DNA from: Corynebacterium aurimucosum ATCC 700975
GTDB lineage: Bacteria > Actinomycetota > Actinomycetes > Mycobacteriales > Mycobacteriaceae
Assembly: GCF_000022905.1 (NCBI RefSeq)
Contig: NC_012590.1
Span: forward strand, 2,542,001 to 2,606,000
Length of the DNA: 64,000 nucleotides
Reading direction: 5' to 3'
The notes below the pieces were generated by a model, which searched no databases, had not been told where the DNA came from, and saw nothing but the letters and a program-made list of their open reading frames with translations. Below, piece after piece: positions 45,065-54,800 of this stretch (its first letter is position 1; every line of letters starts with the position of its first letter). The translations under genes and the position numbers were made by a program.

Positions 45065-47518
45065 ATGTTTTATTCTTGGGGCCGTTTCTCCTACGCCCAC
45101 CGCAAGGTCATTCCGCTCCTCATCGTCGGGCTCATCCTCGGCCTCTTTGTCGGCTTCGGCACGCGCCTTGAGGAGCGCATGAGCCAGGAGGGCTGGGAGG
45201 ACCCAGGGGCGGCGTCGACAAGCGCGGCACAGATCGAGCTGGAGACCTTCGGCCGCGACAACTCCGGCGACGTCATCCTGCTTTTCGACGACCCCGATGC
45301 CCACGCCGCCGAGGCCAAGGCCTTCCTCGACGAGCTCCAGACCCAGTACCCGGAGCAGATCGACTCCGTCACCAGCTACTTTGATAAGCGCAACCCGAAC
45401 CTCATCACGCAGGACCACTCCACGGCCTTCGCCGCCATCGGTCTGAAGGGCGACGGCGAGCAAACGCTCAAGGACTTCCGCGCCATCGAGGATTCCCTGC
45501 ACTCCAGCGGGCTGCCCGTGCAGGTAGCGGGTGCCACCGCCGTGGCCGATGCGCTGGATGAGGGCATGGCCAAGGACATCTCCCGCGCGGAGAAGGCCGC
45601 CCTCCCGCTTGTCGGCCTTCTGCTCCTCGTAGTCTTCGGCTCCGTCGTCGCGGCCTTCATGCCGCTCGTCGTGGGCGGGCTATCCATCCTAGGTTCCTTG
45701 GGTATCCTTTCCATCCTGGCCGGCTTCCTGCAGGTCAACGTGTTTGCGCAGGCCGTCGTCACGCTGCTGGGCTTGGGCCTGGCCATCGACTATGGCCTGT
45801 TCATGGTTTCGCGCTTCCGCGAGGAGCTGGACAAGGGCCGCAGTACCCAAGAGGCCGTGGCGATCACCACCGCCACCGCCGGCCAGACCGTGGTCTTTTC
45901 CGCCGCGATGGTGGCCGTGTCCCTCTCCGGGCTCTTCCTTTTCCCGCAGGCCTTCCTCAAGTCCGTGGCCTATGGCTCCATCTCCGCCGTCGGCCTCGCC
46001 GCACTCCTGTCGGTGATGGTGTTGCCGTCGTTGTTTGGCCTGCTGGGCCCCAACATCGACAAGTGGACTGTGCGCAAGACCTCGCGCCGCGGGCGCCGCA
46101 TCGAGGACACGTGGTGGTACCGGATGCCGCGCTGGGCCATGGGCCGCGCGGGTCTGATGACCACCGCTATCTGCGCGCTGCTCATCGCGCTGACCCTGCC
46201 GGTGCTGGGCGTGAAATTCGGCGGCATCAACGAGACCTACCTGCCGCCCAACCAGGACGCGCGCGTGGCGCAGGACCAGTTCAACGAGCAATTCCCTTCC
46301 TTCCGCACCGAGCCGGTCAAGCTGGTGGTGAAGAACGCGACGAATGAACAGCTTGTCGACGTCGTCATGCAAGCCCGCTCCATCCAAGGCCTTACCGAGC
46401 CGATGGGCCCGAAGACCGCGACCGTCGACGGCACCACCGTCCTCGGCGCCGGCATCCAAGACCGCGATGACTACGCGCGGATCGTCCACGAGCTCGAGAA
46501 CATTGAGGCACCGGAAGGCGTGGAGCTCTACGTCGGCGGTACCCCGGCCATGGAGGTCGAATCCCTCGACGCGCTCTTCGACACGCTGCCCTGGATGGCC
46601 CTCTACGTGGTGCTGGCCACCTTCATCCTCATGGCGCTGGTCTTCGGCAGCTTCATCCTGCCGCTGAAGGCCATCATCATGACGCTGCTTTCCCTGGGTG
46701 CGACGCTGGGCATCTTGACGCTCATGTTCGTCGACGGCCTCGGCTCCGGCCTGCTCAACTTCACCGCCGGCCCGCTCATGAGCCCGATTCTGGTGCTCAT
46801 CATCGCCATCGTCTTTGGCCTGTCCACGGACTACGAAGTCTTCCTGGTTTCGCGCATGGTGGAGGCCCGCCGCCGCGGTGCGTCCACGGACGAGGCCATC
46901 GCTGCGGGCACCGCGCACACCGGTGGCATCATCACGGCGGCCGCGCTCATCATGATCGTGGTCGCAGGTGCCTTCGGTTTCTCCGACATCGTGATGATGA
47001 AGTACATCGCCTTCGGCATGATTTTCGCCCTGCTTATCGACGCCACCATCGTCCGCATGCTCCTCGTCCCCGCCGTCATGCACCTGCTGCGCGAGGACAA
47101 CTGGTGGGCCCCGCGCTTCCTCACCCGCCTGACCCATCGCCTCGGCGGCGACAACACTCCAGCTGCCGAGCCGGACCTAGCCACCGCATCCGCTGCCGCG
47201 CCAACGCCCACCGCCCCAGCGCTGAACAACGAAGAGGCCGCACCGGCTAAACAGGCTGTGCCCTCCACCACCGTAACTACCGAGCGGGACGAGCCGCGTT
47301 CTTCGGCTGGATCCACCGGGCAGGCAGAGAAACCGGTTGTTCCCATTACTCCCACAGCACCTGTCGAAAAGCCGGGCTCGCGGGGCGAGGTAGAGGGGAC
47401 GTCGGCAAGCAGGGCAAGCGAAGCCGCCGTACGCGGGGACCGCAGCGCCGACACTGACGCGGAGCTCATCCCCTTCTCCGAGCTGGTCAAGCGCCTCAAG
47501 TCCACGGATGGTCGATGA
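45065..47518 (+). CDS. cmpL1: MmpL3-type RND exporter of trehalose monomycolate (CmpL1)
   Basis: An 817-residue RND/MMPL transporter with 12 membrane segments in two halves and two porter domains. The proton-relay Asp-Tyr pairs are in LAIDYGLFMVSRFREE (about 242) and LSTDYEVFLVSRMVEA (about 588). The last 120 residues are a Pro/Ala/Glu-rich cytoplasmic tail ending in a short amphipathic helix. The family flips trehalose monomycolate to the periplasm and its orthologue is essential in mycobacteria. Overlaps the next gene by 4 bases (ATGA). Confidence 0.93.
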   Translation: MFYSWGRFSYAHRKVIPLLIVGLILGLFVGFGTRLEERMSQEGWEDPGAASTSAAQIELETFGRDNSGDVILLFDDPDAHAAEAKAFLDELQTQYPEQIDSVTSYFDKRNPNLITQDHSTAFAAIGLKGDGEQTLKDFRAIEDSLHSSGLPVQVAGATAVADALDEGMAKDISRAEKAALPLVGLLLLVVFGSVVAAFMPLVVGGLSILGSLGILSILAGFLQVNVFAQAVVTLLGLGLAIDYGLFMVSRFREELDKGRSTQEAVAITTATAGQTVVFSAAMVAVSLSGLFLFPQAFLKSVAYGSISAVGLAALLSVMVLPSLFGLLGPNIDKWTVRKTSRRGRRIEDTWWYRMPRWAMGRAGLMTTAICALLIALTLPVLGVKFGGINETYLPPNQDARVAQDQFNEQFPSFRTEPVKLVVKNATNEQLVDVVMQARSIQGLTEPMGPKTATVDGTTVLGAGIQDRDDYARIVHELENIEAPEGVELYVGGTPAMEVESLDALFDTLPWMALYVVLATFILMALVFGSFILPLKAIIMTLLSLGATLGILTLMFVDGLGSGLLNFTAGPLMSPILVLIIAIVFGLSTDYEVFLVSRMVEARRRGASTDEAIAAGTAHTGGIITAAALIMIVVAGAFGFSDIVMMKYIAFGMIFALLIDATIVRMLLVPAVMHLLREDNWWAPRFLTRLTHRLGGDNTPAAEPDLATASAAAPTPTAPALNNEEAAPAKQAVPSTTVTTERDEPRSSAGSTGQAEKPVVPITPTAPVEKPGSRGEVEGTSASRASEAAVRGDRSADTDAELIPFSELVKRLKSTDGR
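47401..47410 (+). repeat. GTCGNNAAGC word with G-rich flank, in the exporter tail
   Basis: GAGGGGAC-GTCGGCAAGC. In frame it uses GGG ACG TCG GCA AGC (Gly-Thr-Ser-Ala-Ser), all non-preferred here, so selection seems to act on DNA rather than protein. Confidence 0.7.
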
Positions 47519-48525
47519 AGAAGAACTGGCTGACCTGGATAATCTCCCTGCTGATTCTGGCCGCGCTAGCGTGGTTCTTCCGCGACCAGCTGGACTTCAT
47601 CTCCGAGGGATTGCGCCGCCTGCGCCACGCTGAACCTTTCCCCGTGGTGCTGGTGGTGTTCTTCGCACTGCTCTCCATCGCGGGCATGGCGGAGGTGATG
47701 AAGCGGCTCATCGGCGCGGGCGGCGTCAAGGTGCCGCTGCGCGAGACCTACGCCATCACGCTGGCCTCCAATGCGTGGTCCACGACTCTGCCGGCGGGCC
47801 CCGCCTTTTCGGCTTTGCTCACCTTCCAGGTGCAGCGCCGCTGGGGTGCGTCGGTGGCGCTGTGCAGCTACTTCCTGTTTTTATCCTCGATCATTAGCTC
47901 GATGTTCCTCGCGCTCATTGGCTTGGGCGGGGTATTTTTCCTCAACGCGGATATGGCTCTGGGATCGCTGATCACCACGGTTGTCCTCATGCTCGCGGCG
48001 CTCGGGGGCATCTTCTGGCTGACCTCGCACCCGGTGACCCTTGAGCGCTGGCTGCGCAAGCTGCGGCCCGGCCCGAAGCGGGACCGTGCGATTCAAGAGG
48101 TGCGCAACTTGGGCGAGGTCCACCTTTCGCGTGGCCCCTTTGCTGTGGTTGCTGGGGCGTCGCTGGTTCACCGCCTGGCCGATATGGCAGCGCTGTGGGC
48201 CTCCGTGTGGGCGGTGACCGGGGAGATTCCGTGGCTGCGCGCCGGCGCCGATGACACCACCCTGGCCGGTGTTGCCCTAGCCTTCCTCGCGGCGAAGCTG
48301 GCCGGCTCCGCACAGGTCACCCCGGGTGGTGTGGGCACGGTGGAGGCCGCGCTCATCACCCCGCTGGTGGCCACGGGCCTGACCGTGGTGCACGCCACCT
48401 CCGCCGCCATCATCTACCGGCTTATTTCCTTTGCGCTCATCACTATCATTGGATGGGTCATCTACTTCGCTCATTACGCCCGCGATGGCTTCTCTTACGC
48501 GGCGTTGAACCGGAAGGAATCCTAA
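47515..48525 (+). CDS. YbhN/UPF0104 (lysylphosphatidylglycerol synthase TM-type) membrane protein
   Basis: A 336-residue protein with about 8 membrane segments. Family traits: TLASNAWSTTLPAGPAFSALLTFQVQRRWG and FLAAKLAGSAQVTPGGVGTVEAALITPLVATG. Its start overlaps the exporter stop by 4 bases, so it is made together with it. The family is thought to handle lipid-linked substrates. A role in mycolate-lipid transport is inferred from position. Confidence 0.8.
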   Translation: MKKNWLTWIISLLILAALAWFFRDQLDFISEGLRRLRHAEPFPVVLVVFFALLSIAGMAEVMKRLIGAGGVKVPLRETYAITLASNAWSTTLPAGPAFSALLTFQVQRRWGASVALCSYFLFLSSIISSMFLALIGLGGVFFLNADMALGSLITTVVLMLAALGGIFWLTSHPVTLERWLRKLRPGPKRDRAIQEVRNLGEVHLSRGPFAVVAGASLVHRLADMAALWASVWAVTGEIPWLRAGADDTTLAGVALAFLAAKLAGSAQVTPGGVGTVEAALITPLVATGLTVVHATSAAIIYRLISFALITIIGWVIYFAHYARDGFSYAALNRKES

Positions 48526-48873
48526 ATGCGCGTCGCCCCGCTTATCGACGTCCTCGCTCTCGCCCTCTTCGCCATCCTCGCCCGCCTGGCGCACGGTGGT
48601 CTGAGCTTTAGCTCGTGGGTTGATGCCTTCTGGCCGTGGACCGTGGGCGCGTTGGTTGGCTGGGTCATCATCATGGCGGCGAAGCTGAGCGGCCTGTGGA
48701 AGGAGGGCGTCGTCGTGTGGCTGAGCGCCATCATTGGCGGCATGGCCCTGTGGATGCTGGTCAACGGCCGCCTGCCACACTGGTCCTTCCTCATCGTGGC
48801 CACCGTGATGTCGGCGCTGTTCTTCTTTGGTTGGCGCGCCATCGCGGCCTTTGCGTCCCGCTCCCGCGCATAG
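48526..48873 (+). CDS. DUF3054 membrane protein
   Basis: A 115-residue protein with four membrane segments and little else; VDAFWPWTVGALVGWVIIMAAK and LFFFGWRAIAAFASRSR are typical. It starts at the base after the previous stop (TAAATG), so it is the last gene of the trmB operon. No function known. Confidence 0.8.
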   Translation: MRVAPLIDVLALALFAILARLAHGGLSFSSWVDAFWPWTVGALVGWVIIMAAKLSGLWKEGVVVWLSAIIGGMALWMLVNGRLPHWSFLIVATVMSALFFFGWRAIAAFASRSRA

Positions 48874-48984
48874 AATCTATGTCATAGTCGGTTACCCGTC
48901 GACCTACTTTCATCCTTTTACGCCTTTGAAAATTAGTGTTTGAGCTGGGAGTTTAGCGTTCCGGTTGCGGGGTGCTTCGGGCCG

Positions 48985-48994
48985 GTTTAGTGTG
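48985..48994 (+). promoter_or_regulatory. Upstream motif shared by the HNH paralogues, copy 2
   Basis: GTTTAGTGTG ends 6 bases before the ATG at 49001; compare GTTTAGCGTG before the copy at 22738. A further GTTTAGCGTT lies at 48951-48960. Confidence 0.4.
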
Positions 48995-49000
48995 TGGGGC

Positions 49001-50014
49001 ATGAAGTTGGGGGACTTACTCGGGGTACTCGCTCGCGGCATGCACGTCGTGTCCTTGTGCGCTGGCCACACCCGTGAGGAGATGCTGGCGCTTGGCGCGA
49101 CGCCGCGCATAGCACGGCAGCTCGAAGGACTTCACCGCGTTTATTTTGGCCAGACTGCTTTCACTGCCAAGCAGCGCCGCGCCCGGGAGACTGACCATGC
49201 GCTGGATACGCTGTTACAGATTGAACGGCATGTGTCGCGCGTCAAGAACTCACGCCAAGCATGGGACCTGCGAGTGGAGTTGTGTGGGACACCCGAGGGT
49301 GAGATTGCGGGCGTGGCGAAGCGCCGGCTCGCGGAGCTCAAGCCCGAGCCCACTCCTGGCGTCCGTGTGCGACGCAGTACGGGCGGCATGCACAAGCTCA
49401 TCATCACCGACCGCCCGCGCGCGATTGCCAATCTGGTAGGCACGCTCAAAGCCACCTCGGAGGATCTGCTGAAGGCAGTCCACGAGGTCTTTTCCGGCAG
49501 TGGGGCGCCGAAGCCGGCGTTGCATGCTCACGTCATTGTGCGCCTTGAACAGCTGGACAAGATTGTGCGCGGCGAGGGCGATGACATCCTTCTGCAGGCT
49601 ACCGACGGCGGCACCATGACGGGCGCTGAGTTCCTTCACACGACGTTCGACGAGCGTGGCTTCGTCTCCCTCTTTCACCCAGTCGAGGGGCCGGTCAATG
49701 TGTATCACGGCAGCCGCTTCGCCAACGATAAACAGCGGCTTTTGCTCAGCGCAGAGCATCCGACGTGCGCTTGGCTCGGCTGCACAAGACCGGCCGCGGA
49801 ATGCCAGATGCACCACATCAGACGGTGGCAGGATGGCGGGCCGACGAACCTCGACAACCTCGTGCCGCTATGTAAGTACCACAACGCTATCAACGACGAT
49901 GACCCCGCACGCCCCACATATCGCGGGCGCATCGACCGCATCGAAGGACGCATGGCCTGGCTGCCTCCCGACGGTGGACCGCCAGTCCTCCTTCCCAGCC
50001 CGGTCTGGGAGTAG
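49001..50014 (+). CDS. HNH endonuclease-domain protein (13E12-like), copy 2
   Basis: A 337-residue paralogue of the protein at 21371-22738: same helical N-terminus (RVYFGQTAFTAKQRRA, SRQAWDLRVELCG) and same HNH module (CAWLGC, QMHHIRRW, NLDNLVPLCKYHNAI), without the low-complexity linker. The start MKLGDLL was chosen because it fits the shared upstream motif. Nuclease residues are intact. It sits between the two envelope blocks. Role unknown. Confidence 0.85.
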   Translation: MKLGDLLGVLARGMHVVSLCAGHTREEMLALGATPRIARQLEGLHRVYFGQTAFTAKQRRARETDHALDTLLQIERHVSRVKNSRQAWDLRVELCGTPEGEIAGVAKRRLAELKPEPTPGVRVRRSTGGMHKLIITDRPRAIANLVGTLKATSEDLLKAVHEVFSGSGAPKPALHAHVIVRLEQLDKIVRGEGDDILLQATDGGTMTGAEFLHTTFDERGFVSLFHPVEGPVNVYHGSRFANDKQRLLLSAEHPTCAWLGCTRPAAECQMHHIRRWQDGGPTNLDNLVPLCKYHNAINDDDPARPTYRGRIDRIEGRMAWLPPDGGPPVLLPSPVWE

Positions 50015-50017
50015 ATC

Positions 50018-50044
50018 AAAAAAGCCCCTCCACAAGGAGGGGCT
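50018..50044 (-). terminator. Rho-independent terminator of the small peptide gene
   Basis: AGCCCCTCC-ACAA-GGAGGGGCT (9-bp stem) followed on the minus strand by a T-run (plus-strand A-run 50018-50023). It lies 13 bases beyond the peptide stop. Confidence 0.88.
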
Positions 50045-50056
50045 AGAAGCGCTGGC

Positions 50057-50158
50057 TTACTTCGAGCTCAGGGCGCCAACGTTCACGCCGGCCTGGTTGA
50101 GCAGCATGATGACGAGGTTGATGATGTCACCGCTGAGGTCAAGAACGCTAGAGAGCAT
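50057..50158 (-). CDS. 33-residue amphipathic peptide, possible small envelope protein
   Basis: ATG at 50158, TAA at 50057. A strong ribosome site (AAAGGAG) lies 7 bases upstream and a strong terminator 13 bases downstream, so a dedicated small gene is well supported. The sequence begins MLSSVLDLSGD, has an aliphatic core (IINLVIMLLNQ) and ends ALSSK. Size, single hydrophobic-amphipathic helix and Ser content recall corynebacterial channel peptides PorA/PorH, which are O-mycoloylated, but I see no direct identity. A membrane-active or toxin-like peptide is the alternative. Confidence 0.7.
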   Translation of the reverse strand: MLSSVLDLSGDIINLVIMLLNQAGVNVGALSSK

Positions 50159-50324
50159 TGGGTTTCTCCTTTGATTGAATTCCTAGTCTTTAGGCTTATC
50201 GGATAGAACGGGCCCGCATGTTACGCCCCGTGCCAGGGCACGCAGCGGAGGTTTAGGTCGCCCGGTGAGCATGCACCCCGGAGCAGCTAACACGAGGCAG
50301 TGAACCCCTGTCAGCTTCAGAACG
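50159..50324. promoter_or_regulatory. 166-bp region between the peptide gene and accD3
   Basis: It contains the peptide ribosome site (AAAGGAG on the minus strand, about 50166-50172) and probably its promoter. No other gene is seen. accD3 ends at 50325 on the same strand without a clear terminator. Confidence 0.4.
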
Positions 50325-51872
50325 CTAGAGCGGGGAGATGGTGTGCTTCTTGGGCAGGTCCTTCTCCTGCTTATCGGCCAGCTGGCGCAGCGCGCGGCGC
50401 AGGGCCAAGCGCGACTCGGAGGGCTTAATCATGCCATCGAGGTAGCCGCGCTCCGCGGCGACATAAGGCGCGGTCATGGTCTCGTCGTAGAAGTCCATGA
50501 ACATCTTCTTCGTCATCGCGCGCTGCTCCGGGGTCTCGGCGGCCTCGAGCTGCTTGCCCGCAATCATGACCACCGCGGCGGCCGAGCCCATCACTGCAAT
50601 CTGAGCCGTCGGCCACGCCAAGTTGATATCACCGGTCAAGTTCTTCGAACCCATCACGGCATACGCGCCGCCATAGGCCTTGCGCACAATCAGCGAAACC
50701 TTCGGCACGGTAGCCTCCACCACCGCAAACGCGAACTTCGCGCCGCGGTGAATCAAGCCCGCCTTCTCCTGGTCCACGCCCGGCAGGTAACCCGGCGTAT
50801 CCACCACGAAGACCAGCGGGATGTTGTAGGCATCGCAAATACGGATAAAGCGCGCGCCCTTATCGGCGGCATCCGCATCGATGCAGCCCGCCGAGTGCAT
50901 CGGGTTATTGGCCACAAAACCCACGGCCTTGCCATCAATACGGCCAAAGGCGGTGATGACGTTGGGGGCGTAGTTTTCTTGGATTTCGATGAGATCGTCG
51001 TCGTCGCCAAGCTGCGTGAGCAGGTCCATCATGTCGTAGCCGGCGTTCGTGTCATCCGGCATGAAGGAATCCAGCTCAGTGTCTTCAGCCACCTCGTCAT
51101 CAGAAGGTGCGTCGAAGACCGGGGACTCGTCGAAGCAGGTCAGCGGCAGGTGATCCAGCAAATCACGAACCAGGTCAAAGGCCTCATCCTCCGAGGGCAC
51201 CACGACGGACACGTTGCCGTTGAGCTCCTGCTGGCGGGCGGAACCCAAGTCGTGGGAAGAAATCTCCTCGCCCGTGACCTCCTTGATCACGTTCGGGCCC
51301 GTCACGTACATCTCCGCCTCACCATCGACGGCGATGATGAAGTCCGTGGTCACCGGCGCATACACCGCGCCACCGGCGGACTTGCCCATCATGATGGAAA
51401 TCTGCGGGCTGCGACCACTAAGCGGCAGCTGGCGGCGGGCAATCTCCGAGTACATGGCCAGCGACGTCACCGCGTCCTGAATACGCGCACCGCCGGAATC
51501 CTGGATGCCGATGACCGGGCAGCCAATCTTGATGGCCAAATCCATGATGTCGGTGACCTTCTTGCCAAAGGTCACGCCCACGGAACCGCCGTAGACCGTC
51601 TTATCATGCGCGTAAATGCACACCGGGCGGCCGTTGATGCGGCCGTGGCCGGTGACCACGCCGTCGGAGTAAATCGCATCCGGGTCACCGGGGGTCTTGC
51701 CCAGGGCGCCGGTTTCGACGAAAGAGCCTTCGTCGAGAAGCGCGGCGATGCGTTGGCGCGGAGTCGAGCGGCCGGCCTCATCGCGGCGTGCCCGGGAGCG
51801 TTCACTGCCGGGATCCTGGGCACGCTCGAGGCGCTCGCGTAGGTCCGCTAGCTTGTCAGCGGTACTAGTCAC
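50325..51872 (-). CDS. accD3: Acyl-CoA carboxylase carboxyltransferase subunit AccD3
   Basis: A 515-residue carboxyltransferase beta-type subunit: SRARRDEAGRSTPRQRIAALLDEGSF, GVVTGHGRINGRPV, QDSGGARIQDAV, KSAGGAVYAPVTTDF (biotin/acyl-CoA site), DTPGYLPGVDQEKAGLIHRGAKF, and NLTGDINLAWPTAQIAVMG. It carboxylates the acyl chain used by Pks13. The GTG start lies inside the pks13 stop (GTGA overlap of 4 bases), so the two are translated together. Confidence 0.93.
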   Translation of the reverse strand: MTSTADKLADLRERLERAQDPGSERSRARRDEAGRSTPRQRIAALLDEGSFVETGALGKTPGDPDAIYSDGVVTGHGRINGRPVCIYAHDKTVYGGSVGVTFGKKVTDIMDLAIKIGCPVIGIQDSGGARIQDAVTSLAMYSEIARRQLPLSGRSPQISIMMGKSAGGAVYAPVTTDFIIAVDGEAEMYVTGPNVIKEVTGEEISSHDLGSARQQELNGNVSVVVPSEDEAFDLVRDLLDHLPLTCFDESPVFDAPSDDEVAEDTELDSFMPDDTNAGYDMMDLLTQLGDDDDLIEIQENYAPNVITAFGRIDGKAVGFVANNPMHSAGCIDADAADKGARFIRICDAYNIPLVFVVDTPGYLPGVDQEKAGLIHRGAKFAFAVVEATVPKVSLIVRKAYGGAYAVMGSKNLTGDINLAWPTAQIAVMGSAAAVVMIAGKQLEAAETPEQRAMTKKMFMDFYDETMTAPYVAAERGYLDGMIKPSESRLALRRALRQLADKQEKDLPKKHTISPL

Positions 51873-54800
51873 TTCCGAATCTTCTCCTCGATCCATTCAT
51901 CCATGTGCTTGCCCACGATACCGATTGCGGGCTCGTCGGGAACCGCCAGGTGGTCGCCCGGCAGCTGCACAATCTCCAGATCCTTCACGATAACGCCCCA
52001 ACCGCCGTCCGGGTTAACTTCGGCATAGGCCGGCTCGAGCTCGATGGCGCCATCATGCATGCGCTCGGAGCGGAAGAGGATGACGGGCACGCTTACCGAC
52101 GCCCACCGTCCCATATCCAGCGAGCCCAGAATCTGGTTGTCCACGAAGGATGCGCGCTGGTGCTCCAGCACACCGGCGGACAGGCCGTGTTCGGAAGCGT
52201 CGGTGGAGCTGAGGAATTCCGCGAGCATGGCCATGAGCGCATCTTCACCCACGGTCTCCAGCATCTCGTAGGGCGGCTCGAAGTCGAGGCCGTAGGTCTT
52301 CTTGGCAAAGGCTGCGTAGCGGCCCCAGCGGGCCTTGGTCTCCTCCAGCGTCTTCGGGGCCGGGTGGGCCGGCTGGGTGGTATCCAGCAGAGCGATGAAG
52401 GCAACCTCAGCAGTATCCTCGCCGCGGGCTGCGCGCTCCTGGAGCTGGTAGGCCACCTCATAGGCCAGCGCGCCGCCGAAGGACCAGCCGCCGAGCACGA
52501 CCTTGCGGCCGCGCGCGTAGTGCAGGATGTCCTCGATGTAGGCGGCGGCGCGATCCTCCAGGCTGCCCTCGAGGCGCTCCACGCCATAGACCGCGACATC
52601 CGCCGGCAAACGACGGGTCAGCGGCTGGTAGACCACGGTGGTGCCGCCGGCCGGGTGGAACATGAAGACGGCGGGGCCATCGGCCTCGCGCAGGACACGG
52701 ATATTGCCCTCAACCTCGGTTTCCAGTCCCTCGCGGACGAGGTCGGCCAAGTTCTCCAGCGCTTCGGCCTCGTGGACCTGCTGCACGGTGACCTCGATGC
52801 CGGCGCGCTCGGTGAGGCGCTCGGCAATCTTCTCAGCTACCTCTTCGCTGACCTGTGGCAGCGCGGACGTCACGCCGGCCGCGGCCTTACCTGTGAAGGT
52901 GGCCCAGGTGCCGAAGACCATGCGCTCCGAGGCATCGCGCGGGGCGACGCCGACGCCCACGGTCGCTTCCTCGGCTGATTCCGCAGCGTCCTTCGCGCTC
53001 ACCGCGGACGAGTCGGCGGGCGCGGAAGGTGCGTCGGCGGCTGCATCGGCCGGTGCCTGTGCGGCAGAACCGGGCTGCTCGGACACGGCCTCTTCAACCA
53101 TGGTGATGACGTCGGCGAGGGAGGCGTCGCGAAGCGCCTGCACCTGCAGCGGCGGAATCTGGAAGTCATTCTCCACGCGGTTCTTGATGCGCATGCCCAT
53201 GAGCGAATCCAGGCCCAGGTCAATGAGCGGCAGCTCGCGCGGGAGATCGGAGACGTCGTAGCCCATGGACTCCGACACGATGAGTGCCAAGCGCTCCTCC
53301 ACGCTCTCCGTCGCCGGGTCCCAACGCACGGCGTCGACGCCCACGTCGGGGTCAGCAAACTGCGGCGCGGTCACGGCCTGAGGCAGGCTCGGCTTGGCCG
53401 TCGGGGTGGGTTCTGCAAGGTTGAGGGTCGAGGCAAAACCTTCCGCAACGAGCTTGGTAGTCGCTCCATCCACGTAGTGCACCGCCACCGACAGTCCGCC
53501 CAGCGTGCGGCGAACGATCGTGGTGACCTCGCCCTTCGCGGGCAGATCCAGGTGCTCCTCGCTCGCCGCGATGTGCGCGCCCGGGGTGACGGCCTCGGCG
53601 GCTGCCTCCAGGATGGCCAGCGCGCTCGGCGCCTGGTCGGCGTTCGTGGAGAAGGCCACCGCGCCTTCCGGCAGGCTCACGCGCGCACCCGGCAGACCGG
53701 ACACACCAGAAGAAGGGCGAGCATTGGTCCAGAAACGTTGGCGGCGGAAGTGGGTATGGGGGGCGTCGACAAACTCGCCGGAGCCAAAGACCTTGGTGTA
53801 ATCCACCGGAGTTCCCGCGACGTAGAGCTTGCCCAGCAGGTCCAGCAGCGACTCGGTGGGGTCCACCTTGCGCTTCAGGCTGTAGAGCAGCTGCGCATCC
53901 GCCTTGCCCGCGGCAAAGGCGGTGGACATCAGGCCCATGAGCGCAATCGGGTTCGGGGAAATCTCAACGATCTGCATGTGGCCGGCCGCGAACGCCGCTT
54001 CCGCTGCCTCCTGCAAGTAGACGGGCTTGCGGGTCATGCGGATCCAGTAGTCCTCATCGTGCAGCACCGTACCGGGGCGGTAGACCTTGCCGCGGTCCAC
54101 GGAGGAGAAGAGCGTCGTGTGCAGCGGGCGGGTCTCGATACCAGCGATTTCCGCGTAAAGCTCACCCAAGAGCGGATCAACGGCGGAGGTGTGGCCCGCG
54201 CCCTTGACGTTGAGTGCACGGGCGAACTTGCCCTCGCCTTCGAGGCGCTCCACCAGCGCGAGGACCTCCTCGCGCGGGCCACCCACGGTAGTCATGCCGG
54301 GGCCGGTGTACACGGCGGGTTCGATGGAACCCGGCAGGGCGTCAATCTCCTCGGCGGAGAGCTCGACGACGGCCATGGCGCCCTGCTGGTCCTCCGGAAG
54401 CGAGGCCTCGCCCTCGCCCATGAGGCGCGCGCGGTGGCAGGCGATGAGCATGGCGTCGGCCGCCGTGATGCCGCCCGCTGCATAGGCCGCGCCGATCTCA
54501 CCCATGGACATGCCGATAACGCCGGCCGGGCGCACGCCGAAGGTGTCGAGCAGATCCGTCAGCGCGATCTGGATGGCGGTGATGGCCACCTGCGCGGTTT
54601 CGGTGTTATAGGTCTGGGCGTCGTCGTGCACCAGCTCCAGAATGGACCATCCGGATTCGCGCTGGACGATGACGTCGAGCTCCTCCAAGCGCTCCTTGAA
54701 CAGCGGCGAGACCTCAATCATGTCCTTGGCCATCTTGCGGTGCTGGGAGCCGAAACCGGAGTACATGAAGACTGGTCCGTGCACCGACGGGGAATCCGCC

